5,775 nucleotides of DNA from Bacillota bacterium (GTDB lineage: Bacteria; Bacillota; Clostridia; Tissierellales; Sedimentibacteraceae), in NCBI GenBank assembly GCA_023416855.1, contig JAEZGU010000030.1, forward strand, positions 1 through 5,775, read 5' to 3'. Of the stretch, positions 1 through 5,375 are shown in pieces. A program made the position numbers and the translations under genes. The notes beneath the pieces are model-generated. The model searched no databases and was not told where the DNA came from. It was given only the letters and a program-made list of their open reading frames with translations. Each line of letters opens with the position of its first letter. The stretch's first letter is position 1.

Positions 1-2
1 CA

Positions 3-698
3 GACAAGCTATGCGGAGGCCAGCTGGATATTGCTATGGTTCCCCCATGTAAGGGTGTGCTCAAACATATCCCAGGCTATTTTGCCGAGCAGCTGTCTCG
101 CATGGAAAACGTAAACATACACTATAATCACCCCGTAACCGAATCAAATATGGATTCGATCCACGCAGATGTTGTGCTTCTGGCAACAGGAGCAAAGGCC
201 CTCATTCCCAATATCCCCGGAATTGATAATCCGAACATTTATACTGCAGAACAAGTACTAAAGGGGGATATTTCTCTTTCCGGGAATATCGCAATTGCCG
301 GAGGCGGTCAGGTTGGCTGTGAAACTGCCCACTATCTGCTTGAAAACGGCTGCAAGGTTTCCATCATCGAGATGCTCCCTGCTATCGCGCTCAAAGAAGA
401 ACTTATTACCATGCTGACGATCACAAACATCCTTAACTCGTCTGGTGCAAAGATTTATACCGATACCAAAATTTTAGAGTTTAAGAGCAACAGTGCTGAA
501 ACGGTTAACGTCCAAACCAATGAATCAGTTTCCATACCTTGCGACAGCATTATTCTTGCATTTGGTACAGTTCCAGAAAACGCACTTTATGAAAAGCTCG
601 CGCAGAAGTTCAATGTGATAAAAGTCGGTGATTGTGCTAAGGTAGGAAATATAGCAACCGCTATTGAGGACGGATATTTTGCCGCACTGGAGGTTTAA
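3..698 (+). CDS. NADH:flavin oxidoreductase / 2-enoate reductase family, C-terminal part (5' end outside window)
   Basis: The reading frame is open from the window edge, so this is the last 231 residues of a larger protein; family members are usually about 640-680 residues, with an N-terminal Old Yellow Enzyme FMN barrel and a 4Fe-4S cluster that are not in view. Visible parts: the GGQL linker followed by PPCKG just after the edge; LLATGAKALIPNIPG (about 177-221), the end of the first FAD-binding half; the NAD(P)H-binding glycine motif GGGQVG (300-317), followed by the strand VSIIEM, whose acidic residue fits NADH preference; and the closing FAD motif VGDC (624-635) with the ATAIEDGYFAA helix. 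Such enzymes reduce activated C=C bonds (enoates, dienoyl-CoA, bile-acid intermediates, as in BaiCD/BaiH) in the cytoplasm of anaerobes. The substrate cannot be told from this part. The gene is more GC-rich than the rest of the window and faces the opposite way from the others. Confidence 0.9.
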   Translation, partial: DKLCGGQLDIAMVPPCKGVLKHIPGYFAEQLSRMENVNIHYNHPVTESNMDSIHADVVLLATGAKALIPNIPGIDNPNIYTAEQVLKGDISLSGNIAIAGGGQVGCETAHYLLENGCKVSIIEMLPAIALKEELITMLTITNILNSSGAKIYTDTKILEFKSNSAETVNVQTNESVSIPCDSIILAFGTVPENALYEKLAQKFNVIKVGDCAKVGNIATAIEDGYFAALEV

Positions 699-749
699 AA
701 TCTCAGCGATGTAATGTTCCGAGCTTACTTTCCACCGATAGATAATAAG

Positions 750-787
750 AAACCGTATAGAATGGGATCCTATTCTGTACGGTTTTT
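750..787 (+). terminator. Rho-independent terminator of the flavin oxidoreductase gene
   Basis: Arms at 750-763 and 772-785 pair over 14 bp with a single G-T wobble around an 8-base loop, and the right arm runs into five T's (783-787). It begins about 50 bp after the stop codon of the oxidoreductase. On the minus strand the T-run is interrupted (TTTCTTATT), so termination for the facing NUDIX transcript would be weaker. Confidence 0.88.
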
Positions 788-870
788 GTATTTTGATCTA
801 TTCTGATAAAAAACATGGTTTACCACAGCTTACAGGGAGTATCTCTATCCTGGAAGATTCCTTGGCGTAA

Positions 871-996
871 TCAAAAAACAAGCAGAACCTCATCACAATC
901 AAATCGTCTCCCTATTGATATGACTTTTTTGATATACAAAATATGCGAAGTTCCGACCTCTTTATAAAGTTCATTTTTAAGATATATCGCTTCTGT
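871..996 (-). pseudogene. Probable C-terminal remnant of an unidentified protein, in frame behind the NUDIX stop
   Basis: Directly after the NUDIX stop codon (997-999), and in the same frame, the minus strand stays open for 41 codons to a TGA at 871-873. The translation has normal protein composition, beginning TEAIYLKNELYKEVG and ending with the segment IGRRFDCDEVLLVF. The charged helix followed by a beta-strand-like RRxDCDEVLLVF ending looks like the tail of a small soluble protein, but I cannot name the family. There is no start codon or ribosome binding site of its own, so it is either a decayed gene whose front was replaced, or chance. The rest of 699-996 holds only the oxidoreductase terminator. 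Confidence 0.35.
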
Positions 997-1581
997 TTAC
1001 AACATCAACTCACTATCATTGTTTATTTGTTTCGCCCTTTGAATGAGCTTTTTATATAAATAAATATCATATATGTCGAAGTTACGTTCAGTAAATTTAT
1101 CCATCGGGAACCAGCTAACACCACTATTTTCATCTTCATTTATTACTAATTTTTCTTTCTCACTTGCAATAAGAATATATGCTATTGAAAGGTGAAGATG
1201 TGCACTAACATATTTGCCTTTTTTTACATGTCCATATACAGGTAAAATATCAAGAGATGCTATATTTTTCGAAAGTGGTATTATATTCTTGATACCTGTT
1301 TCTTCTGTCCCTTCCTTGATTGCAACATGCAAAAAATCTGTATCTCCATCGGCATGACCTCCCGTCCATGCCCATGTATTACGTATATTATGATGAACCA
1401 TTAGAACTTTATCTAGTGCTCTATTCATTATAAAACCAGAACTTGTGATATGTGCAAATTCATTTTCTCTCAGTAGAATACTATCAGAGAATTTTTCTAT
1501 ATAATCAAGAATTACCTTTTTGTCTTGTGCTTCTTGATAATTTGCTGCATTAAAATCAAGAATTTGTTTAATATAATCCAA
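997..1581 (-). CDS. NUDIX hydrolase domain protein
   Basis: A 194-residue protein with a Nudix box at residues 75-97 (GGHADGD...KEGTEETGI). The core metal-binding glutamates of the REUxEExGU half are present (E90, E93, E94, with K for R at 89), while the first canonical Glu of the box is Thr81. WAWTGGHADGD and the downstream SAHLHLSIAYIL strand fit a full Nudix fold of usual length. Family members cleave nucleoside diphosphates linked to another moiety; the substrate here is unknown. Start choice: an ATG is lacking, and the AGGAGG at 1589-1594 lies 7 bp from the TTG at 1579-1581 but only 1 bp from the in-frame TTG at 1585-1587, so the inner TTG is preferred. Taking the outer one adds two residues (start at 1587). 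The gene stands alone; a decayed IS3 element 68 bp upstream probably separated it from its original promoter region. Confidence 0.88.
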   Translation of the reverse strand: MDYIKQILDFNAANYQEAQDKKVILDYIEKFSDSILLRENEFAHITSSGFIMNRALDKVLMVHHNIRNTWAWTGGHADGDTDFLHVAIKEGTEETGIKNIIPLSKNIASLDILPVYGHVKKGKYVSAHLHLSIAYILIASEKEKLVINEDENSGVSWFPMDKFTERNFDIYDIYLYKKLIQRAKQINNDSELML

Positions 1582-1588
1582 CTTCAAT

Positions 1589-1594
1589 CCTCCT
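1589..1594 (-). promoter_or_regulatory. Ribosome binding site that decides the NUDIX start
   Basis: Perfect AGGAGG on the minus strand. Spacing is 7 bp to the TTG at 1579-1581 and 1 bp to the TTG at 1585-1587, which argues for initiation at the inner TTG. Confidence 0.75.
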
Positions 1595-1649
1595 AATTTA
1601 CTTCACATTGTTATACTGATACAAACTTTATGAACATTGTGAAACAGAC

Positions 1650-1685
1650 TGACCTTTCCCTGATAAATTAGACACAAAGAATGGC
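1650..1685 (+). repeat. Left terminal inverted repeat of the IS3-family element
   Basis: Starts TGACCTTTCCC and pairs with the reverse complement of 2248-2283; shared blocks include TGACCTT, CCC, GAT, GACACA and GAATGGC. It lies downstream of the orfB remnant. Confidence 0.8.
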
Positions 1686-1725
1686 GGGATTTCTCCGTTT
1701 TTCTTTGTATCTTATTAATTTTTAT

Positions 1726-1979
1726 TTAAGCAGCTTTGTTTTGCTTTTCAAATTCCACAGGCGACTTATAGCCAAGCTTTGAATGTAATCGTATACGATT
1801 ATAAAAGACTTCAATATTCTCAAAGATAGCCAGACGGGCCTCAACCCTTGTTTTGAACCTTGTTAAGTAAATAAGCTCCGTTTTGAAAGTTCCAAAGAAT
1901 GATTCCATACAGGCATTATCGTAACAGTTACCCTTGCGACTCATACTTGCTGTAAAACCATTGCTTTTCAGTACTTTCT
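1726..1979 (-). pseudogene. IS3-family transposase orfB, C-terminal remnant
   Basis: The frame encodes the last ~84 residues of an IS150/IS3-type DDE integrase-like transposase: the block LKSNGFTASMSRKGNCYDN, then NACMESFFGTFKTEL, ending with YNRIRLHSKLGYKSPVEFE. The catalytic glutamate (codon 1903-1905) and the lysine seven residues later (1882-1884) remain, while the two aspartates and the N-terminal region are deleted. The frame stays open upstream to an ATG at 2031, but that part (from about 1980) is orfA DNA read out of frame and not transposase. The deletion junction is near 1979-1985, inferred from where recognisable orfA sequence stops and orfB sequence begins. Confidence 0.88.
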
Positions 1980-2215
1980 GACTCCATTTCAAGGTCTGCA
2001 ACACGCTTCTTAAGCTTCCTGATTTCTTCATCTTCAGGTCTTAGATTGCCGCTACCTGGAAAAGCATTCTCTTTATGAGTTTTGTACTGGTCAATCCACT
2101 TGTACAGGGTGTTTTCGTGGATTCCAATTTCCTTAGCCACATTTGATACACTTTTACCTTCCTCCGAAACAAGACGGACTGCTTGTTCTTTAAAACTACT
2201 ATCATAACGTTTCAT
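1928..2215 (-). pseudogene. IS3-family transposase orfA (HTH), C-terminally altered by deletion
   Basis: Encodes MKRYDSSFKEQAVRLVSEEG and the HTH_Tnp_1 motif VSNVAKEIGIHENTLYKWIDQY, then the leucine-zipper-like helix EEIRKLKKRVADLEME used for multimerisation. After that residue the frame crosses the deletion junction near 1980, reads orfB DNA out of frame (ESTEKQWFYSKYESQG), and stops at 1928-1930. ATG 2215 is chosen over the longer frame starting at 2230, because the GGAGG that would serve as ribosome binding site lies 8 bp before it, inside the would-be extension. In intact relatives orfA binds the ends and orfB is made by programmed -1 frameshifting; neither is possible here. Confidence 0.88.
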
Positions 2216-2247
2216 GATGGGCACCTCCAACTGGTTTTATTATACCA

Positions 2248-2283
2248 GCCATTCGGTGTGTCCATCAAATCGGGGTAAGGTCA
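2248..2283 (-). repeat. Right terminal inverted repeat of the IS3-family element
   Basis: Read on the minus strand it begins TGACCTTACCCCGAT and pairs with 1650-1685. It lies upstream of orfA and would be the end carrying the transposase promoter. Confidence 0.8.
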
Positions 2284-2361
2284 CATCATCCCAAAACAGA
2301 CATTTAGCAAATATTGTTCCATCATTAATTCACATTCATATACAAGGATTTTATTAATCAT
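2281..2361 (-). pseudogene. Very short ORF interrupted by the IS3-family element
   Basis: An ATG at 2359-2361 with AAAGGA 8 bp upstream opens a 26-codon frame that runs into the IS and stops on the TGA formed by the IS terminus (2281-2283). If the IS and one copy of the flanking octamer are removed, the frame continues across 1649 and ends at a TAA (1611-1613), giving 32 residues just ahead of the NUDIX ribosome binding site. No family is recognised. It may be a leader-type or accidental ORF. Its main value is as support for where the IS inserted. Confidence 0.3.
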
Positions 2362-2389
2362 AAGGTAATTCCTTTGCATGTCTTACAAA

Positions 2390-2778
2390 CTAAAAATTTT
2401 GTATATCCTGCGGTAGGAATCCACTAATTATCCCCAAATCCTCATTTATGGATGACTCCAAGTATGTAAGATTCCTAAAACCATCATTTTGATTCTTATG
2501 TAATTCAGATAGAAGCGTAAAATAATAATCTTTAATAATCCCTTTAACAATGTCCTCTTTCTCTTCATAATATTTTTCTACTATGATATTTTTTCTTCCA
2601 CTCTGTATATAGTCCTGCTTATCAAAAAAATATTTTGCTTTTATAAGCTTTAAGTCGGTTATAATGCGTCAACAGCTAAAGGGGAATTGTCTTCTCCATC
2701 TAAATAAAGATAGGGTTTTTCAGGGAGTGTCCCAAATTTTGTGTTTTCTGAAATTTCTAAGGTTAACAAGGTATACAT
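2390..2778 (-). pseudogene. Frameshifted hypothetical gene (two-frame remnant)
   Basis: Two adjoining minus-strand frames together read as one protein. Frame one starts at ATG 2776-2778 and gives 39 residues (MYTLLTLEISENTKFG, ending DGEDNSPLAVDAL) before a TAA at 2659-2661. Frame two is open from 2668 and contains KAKYFFDKQDYIQ, EKYYEEKEDIVKGIIKDYY and LESSINEDLGIISGFLPQDIQNF, with its stop at 2390-2392. The frames meet within about 10 bp, consistent with a one-base deletion near 2659-2668. Composition is that of a real acidic, soluble, partly helical protein of about 130 residues. I do not recognise the family, and no good ribosome binding site precedes the ATG, so the start may also be lost. 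It lies between the methyltransferase terminator and the IS3 remnant. Confidence 0.55.
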
Positions 2779-2795
2779 AACATTATTCTATTTCC

Positions 2796-2823
2796 AAAAA
2801 ATCACCCTCTTACAAAGGCGATT
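2796..2823 (-). terminator. Rho-independent terminator of the HTH-methyltransferase gene
   Basis: On the minus strand, nine base pairs (two G-U) form between AATCGCCTT and AGGGTGATT around a 6-base loop, followed by further T's up to 2796. It lies about 96 bp after the methyltransferase stop. The G-U pairs become mismatches on the plus strand, so it is directional. Confidence 0.65.
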
Positions 2824-2918
2824 AAACTAATAATCGTATAAAATTGCTTATTAGCTATACTAAACCAAATATGGATTTGTTTCAGTTGCGTTTTTATATT
2901 GATTACCTACTGATTAAC

Positions 2919-4040
2919 TCACTTCCTGCCATATGTAATTAGTAATCCGTGAACTTTTAAGAATGATTTTCTATTTTCAGTATTTAGAAAAAACTCTGCA
3001 ATTTTCGATTTCATTTTAAAATAGGCTTCTGCCTCAGCTCTATCAAGTCCTCTACTCATAAACCTTTCAATTAGGTTTTCCCGACTGGACAAGCTAATAG
3101 AGTTATCCAACCCATGAATATTAATGAAATCTTGTACATTCTCTTGGTAATCCGGCATATCTGAATTTACATACATAACCCTATCATTCATACGTATATC
3201 AATATCCTTGAGGCCTAACTGTTGCATATAAAATGGTAACCGCATTCCGATTGCATAATCTGTACCTTCGAATTCAAGCTCTTTCCTCCATATTTTGTGG
3301 AAATCGAATGCTGTACATAGAGAAAGGTAGTCATAATTACTGTCATCGATATACAATCCATCATTTTCAAATTCCCTATTAACATCTATACATGCAATAA
3401 GTCCACCTTTCTTAATAAAATCCACCATTTTCTTTAATGCTACAAACGGTTTGTTCATATGCCGTAAACCAACCTGACAGATAGCCATATCATACATTTT
3501 ATCTGCTTTTAGTGAATAAATATCTGATACTATGAACTTCACATCAAACGCTGTATTCGCAAAATTTAATTTAGCTCTATTCGTAAAAAATTCGTTATCA
3601 ACTACTGTATAGGTACTTCCCTTGGGTAAGAACTCAAGTAATTTTGCTCCTAAGTAACCATCTCCACATCTAAATTCTATAAAATCGATTGGCGATTCTA
3701 TATGCCAAACATTTTTTACAAGAAATTTTAAGTAGTCATCATTCCAAAAGTATTTTCTGTTCATGTAAAGTGTATCAGCTTCTCCATTCCAATTATCACG
3801 TTTATCTGAGTCCCTTGGTATGTAAGTTTTCTGACGTAGTGGTTTAAGACCTAATAATTCATCTACTGAAACATTAAAATATTCAGCTATACTTGGCAAC
3901 AAGGTTATATCTGGCATACTTATGCCTGTTTCCCATTTGCTAACTGATTGAAAGGACACACCTAATACTTCTGCTAACTCCTGTTGTCCAATTCCTTTAT
4001 CTTTCCTCAATTCTGCAATTTTAAGTTTGACTGTCGTCAT
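2919..4040 (-). CDS. XRE-family HTH regulator fused to a class I SAM-dependent methyltransferase
   Basis: A 373-residue fusion. Residues 6-62 form a Cro/CI-type helix-turn-helix (KIAELRKDKGIGQQELAEVLG, then VSFQSVSKWETG, MPDITLLPSIAEYFNVSVDELLG). From about residue 95 a Rossmann-type methyltransferase follows: motif I DFIEFRCGDGYLG (119-131, Arg where Gly is usual in xxGCG), acidic VVDNE (146-150), VSDIY (171-175), YDMAICQVGLRHM (183-195) and KKGGLIACIDVN (210-221). The C-terminal 150 residues look like a lid/substrate region. The methyl acceptor is unknown; cytoplasmic. ATG 4040 is preferred over an in-frame ATG at 4085, because AGGAGGT sits 6 bp before it. It is monocistronic, with its own terminator and a palindrome-rich leader suggesting self-regulation. 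HTH-methyltransferase fusions of this layout occur in clostridia; their role is not established to my knowledge. Confidence 0.88.
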   Translation of the reverse strand: MTTVKLKIAELRKDKGIGQQELAEVLGVSFQSVSKWETGISMPDITLLPSIAEYFNVSVDELLGLKPLRQKTYIPRDSDKRDNWNGEADTLYMNRKYFWNDDYLKFLVKNVWHIESPIDFIEFRCGDGYLGAKLLEFLPKGSTYTVVDNEFFTNRAKLNFANTAFDVKFIVSDIYSLKADKMYDMAICQVGLRHMNKPFVALKKMVDFIKKGGLIACIDVNREFENDGLYIDDSNYDYLSLCTAFDFHKIWRKELEFEGTDYAIGMRLPFYMQQLGLKDIDIRMNDRVMYVNSDMPDYQENVQDFINIHGLDNSISLSSRENLIERFMSRGLDRAEAEAYFKMKSKIAEFFLNTENRKSFLKVHGLLITYGRK

Positions 4041-4100
4041 AATTAGACCTCCTTGAAATTGATAACTTAATGCTAACATAAACATTCAGTCAAACCCATA

Positions 4101-4128
4101 TCGCAATATGCGAATTAACTCGCATATT
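4101..4128. promoter_or_regulatory. Nested palindrome, candidate operator of the XRE-methyltransferase gene
   Basis: AATATGCGA (4105-4113) and TCGCATATT (4120-4128) form a perfect 9-bp inverted repeat with a 6-bp spacer. TCGCA (4101-4105) adds a third half-site that is palindromic with TGCGA (4109-4113). It lies 61-88 bp upstream of the start of a gene whose product has a Cro/CI-type HTH, so autoregulation is a natural inference. It would fall within the 5' UTR if the promoter at 4158-4187 is used. Confidence 0.55.
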
Positions 4129-4157
4129 AGTTGAAGATAATAACCATTGTTTCTTCT

Positions 4158-4187
4158 TATATAACTTTCATGAAACAATAATATCAA
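4158..4187 (-). promoter_or_regulatory. Candidate sigma-A promoter for the XRE-methyltransferase gene
   Basis: On the minus strand TTGATA (4182-4187) is followed after 18 bp by TATATA (4158-4163), giving a leader of roughly 110 bases. An 8-bp inverted repeat, ATTGTTTC/GAAACAAT (4146-4153 and 4172-4179), straddles the -10 element and is a second possible repressor site. An alternative -35-like TTGACT lies nearer the gene (4088-4093) but lacks a good -10. The AT-rich stretch from 4188 to 4435 holds no recognisable gene. Confidence 0.45.
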
Positions 4188-4435
4188 GAAATTTTTCATT
4201 TGGTCAAATCTACTTGAAAGTATTTATTTTATGTAGACTCAAACATTATGGGAGCGTAACAAATAGACAATAATTCAATACATTGGATAACTCTCTTAAA
4301 AATTATATTAATAGTAAAAGAAGTGAGAGAATAGTTGACATAAATTAATCCATCAATTGCAATATTGTGATATCAACCTTTTTTGCGTAATATAAAAAAA
4401 TATTCTTTTACCTGTGGATACATATACTATAAAAA

Positions 4436-4464
4436 TGACAGCTAGCCTCGCAGACTAGCTGTCA
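4436..4464 (-). terminator. Rho-independent terminator, probably the native guaA terminator
   Basis: A perfect 10-bp stem (TGACAGCTAG at 4436-4445 with CTAGCTGTCA at 4455-4464) encloses a 9-base loop and is followed on the minus strand by TTTTT (4431-4435). It starts 28 bp after the guaA-like stop codon at 4493-4495, the normal distance for a gene's own terminator, and about 210 bp after the stop of the 4673-5275 gene, which it may now serve. Confidence 0.85.
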
Positions 4465-4492
4465 CTACAGATACTACCTATATATAATTTTC

Positions 4493-4513
4493 TTACTCCC
4501 ACTCAATAGTAGA
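4493..4513 (-). other. guaA 3'-end remnant, probable distal attachment site of an integrated element
   Basis: The minus strand encodes STIEWE and a TAA (4493-4510). TIEWE followed by stop is the strongly conserved C-terminus of GMP synthase (GuaA). Upstream the frame gives only SAYKAI and then a stop at 4532-4534, so no guaA body is present. The 3' end of guaA is a known integration hot spot for genomic islands with tyrosine recombinases; integration restores guaA at one end and leaves a short core copy at the other. The adjacent terminator on the left side and the absence of guaA on the right side place the island to the right of this site. The exact core length cannot be fixed without the other att copy. 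Confidence 0.7.
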
Positions 4514-4565
4514 TATAGCCTTATAAGCGCTTTAAATACTAGTGTTTAAATAAAATATATTCTTT

Positions 4566-4584
4566 TGGTGGGGTTTATGGTGGG
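4566..4584 (+). repeat. Two TGGTGGG direct repeats near the att site
   Basis: TGGTGGG occurs at 4566-4572 and 4578-4584, a 12-bp period, about 55 bp inside the proposed island end. G-rich direct repeats here stand out from the AT-rich surroundings and could be arm-type recombinase sites. The remaining intergenic DNA from 4514 to 4672 shows nothing else I can identify. Confidence 0.3.
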
Positions 4585-4672
4585 CATTATATCAATATTG
4601 GGTAGTATCTAAAATAGTGTGTTTTTTATAGTTGTAGTTAACATATTATAGTTATCCAAGAATGGCTGACCC

Positions 4673-5275
4673 CTAACATTCAATTCCAAGTAAAACTCTG
4701 AATTCATCTTCTAATACATTTTTTAATTTAGACAAGTCCAAATCAATAATATCATTCAAAGTTTCTGCCCAATATTGGTATTGAAGATTTGTTTGGTATT
4801 CTTCCTTCAATTCAAAGCCTAAATCTATGTCAACATTTTCACTAAAACGGACTAATAGACTTTTCTTAATTTTATTAATTAGTGAACAAATATTTTTATT
4901 AAAAAATATTCGGTTCTTATCCGTAAAATTAATAAAATCTTTATATAAAATGTAATATGCATTTATTCGTTCTTTCTTCTGTTCTATACTATAAATTTGA
5001 ATACATTCATTACAAACATCAATCAAATCTTTTGCATTTATAATCAAATCAACGAGTTTCGAATATAATTCTCTCAAAATTTCAGCTCTATCATTATGTA
5101 ATTTTGAAAACTTAATTTCATTTCTTTTAAACTCCTCATTTAAAGTGTTTTTGTATTTTTCTAAGTCTTTACTAAGCCAATGCTTAAATAGTGACTGATA
5201 TATAAAAATAGCTATTGATGAAACTATACCTGAAACGACTGAAATCTTAAGTAAATCATTAATTGAATTTAGCAT
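4673..5275 (-). CDS. Hypothetical membrane-anchored coiled-coil protein
   Basis: A 200-residue protein. Residues 8-29 (LLKISVVSGIVSSIAIFIYQSL) form one N-terminal membrane span, followed by a charged, helical region HWLSKDLEKYKNTLNEEFKR and the motif FSKLHNDRAEILRELYSKLVDL (56-77). The rest is predicted mostly helical, ending RVLLGIEC. The layout of one TM, a KDLEKYK helix and a FSKLHxxRAEI-ELY motif resembles a widespread family of unknown function often met in mobile islands. That resemblance is from memory, and no function is claimed. No enzyme motif is seen. ATG 5275 has GGAGGG three bases upstream (5279-5284). It is very AT-rich and follows the 5375-5719 gene in the same direction. Being inside the proposed guaA island, it is probably cargo. 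Confidence 0.8.
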   Translation of the reverse strand: MLNSINDLLKISVVSGIVSSIAIFIYQSLFKHWLSKDLEKYKNTLNEEFKRNEIKFSKLHNDRAEILRELYSKLVDLIINAKDLIDVCNECIQIYSIEQKKERINAYYILYKDFINFTDKNRIFFNKNICSLINKIKKSLLVRFSENVDIDLGFELKEEYQTNLQYQYWAETLNDIIDLDLSKLKNVLEDEFRVLLGIEC

Positions 5276-5312
5276 TTTCCCTCCATTACTTATGTAATAA
5301 TTTCAAAGCATA

Positions 5313-5375
5313 TCTAAAAAAAACGCTCACAGACGCGCGACGGAAGCGCGTTGTTAGGTGATTGGCGCTTCTAAC
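5313..5375. repeat. GC-rich inverted-repeat block between two AT-rich genes, attC-like
   Basis: Within about 60 bp there are several nested inverted repeats: AACGC/GCGTT (5322-5326, 5348-5352), ACGCGC/GCGCGT (5333-5338, 5346-5351), GAAGCGC/GCGCTTC (5343-5349, 5365-5371) and GTTAG/CTAAC (5353-5357, 5371-5375). GTTAGGT at 5353-5359 fits the integron core consensus GTTRRRY. The expected partner RYYYAAC on the other side appears only in broken form, as ATCTAA, six A's, then C (5313-5324). On the minus strand the block precedes an eight-T run (5316-5323), so it could also act as a terminator, though no stem ends directly at the T's. The block overlaps the stop codon of the 5375-5719 gene. Confidence 0.5.

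Larger units (their letters stand above)
1650..2283 (-). mobile_element. Internally deleted IS3-family insertion sequence
   Basis: The element is bounded by imperfect terminal inverted repeats of about 36 bp, with TGACCTT at 1650 and AAGGTCA ending at 2283 (27 of 36 positions agree by hand alignment). It carries orfA-type HTH and orfB-type DDE transposase sequence on the minus strand. It is only 634 bp, whereas intact IS3-family elements are roughly 1.2-1.5 kb. The missing part is the end of orfA and most of orfB, including the first two catalytic aspartates, so the copy cannot move by itself but could still be mobilised in trans through its ends. The octamer AAACAGAC directly abuts the left end (1642-1649) and recurs at 2294-2301, 10 bp outside the right repeat, suggesting a target duplication with an extended right end. 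IS3-family duplications are normally 3-5 bp. Confidence 0.85.

Noticed and set aside
1980..2031. N-terminal part (MKKSGSLRSVLQTLKWS) of the orfB frame starting at ATG 2031
   Set aside because: This is orfA coding DNA read in another frame; real orfB sequence starts near 1979.
2819..2836. Small hairpin CGATTA/TAATCG as a regulatory element
   Set aside because: Only 6 bp with an AT-rich loop, and it overlaps the better-supported methyltransferase terminator stem.
4300..4345. Minus-strand 12-codon ORF MSTILSLLLLLI, resembling a small hydrophobic toxin
   Set aside because: Too short, no convincing ribosome binding site, and expected by chance in AT-rich DNA.
4335..4363. Plus-strand TTGACA, 17 bp, TGCAAT promoter-like pair
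   Set aside because: The -35 is perfect but the -10 is poor, and no plus-strand gene follows.
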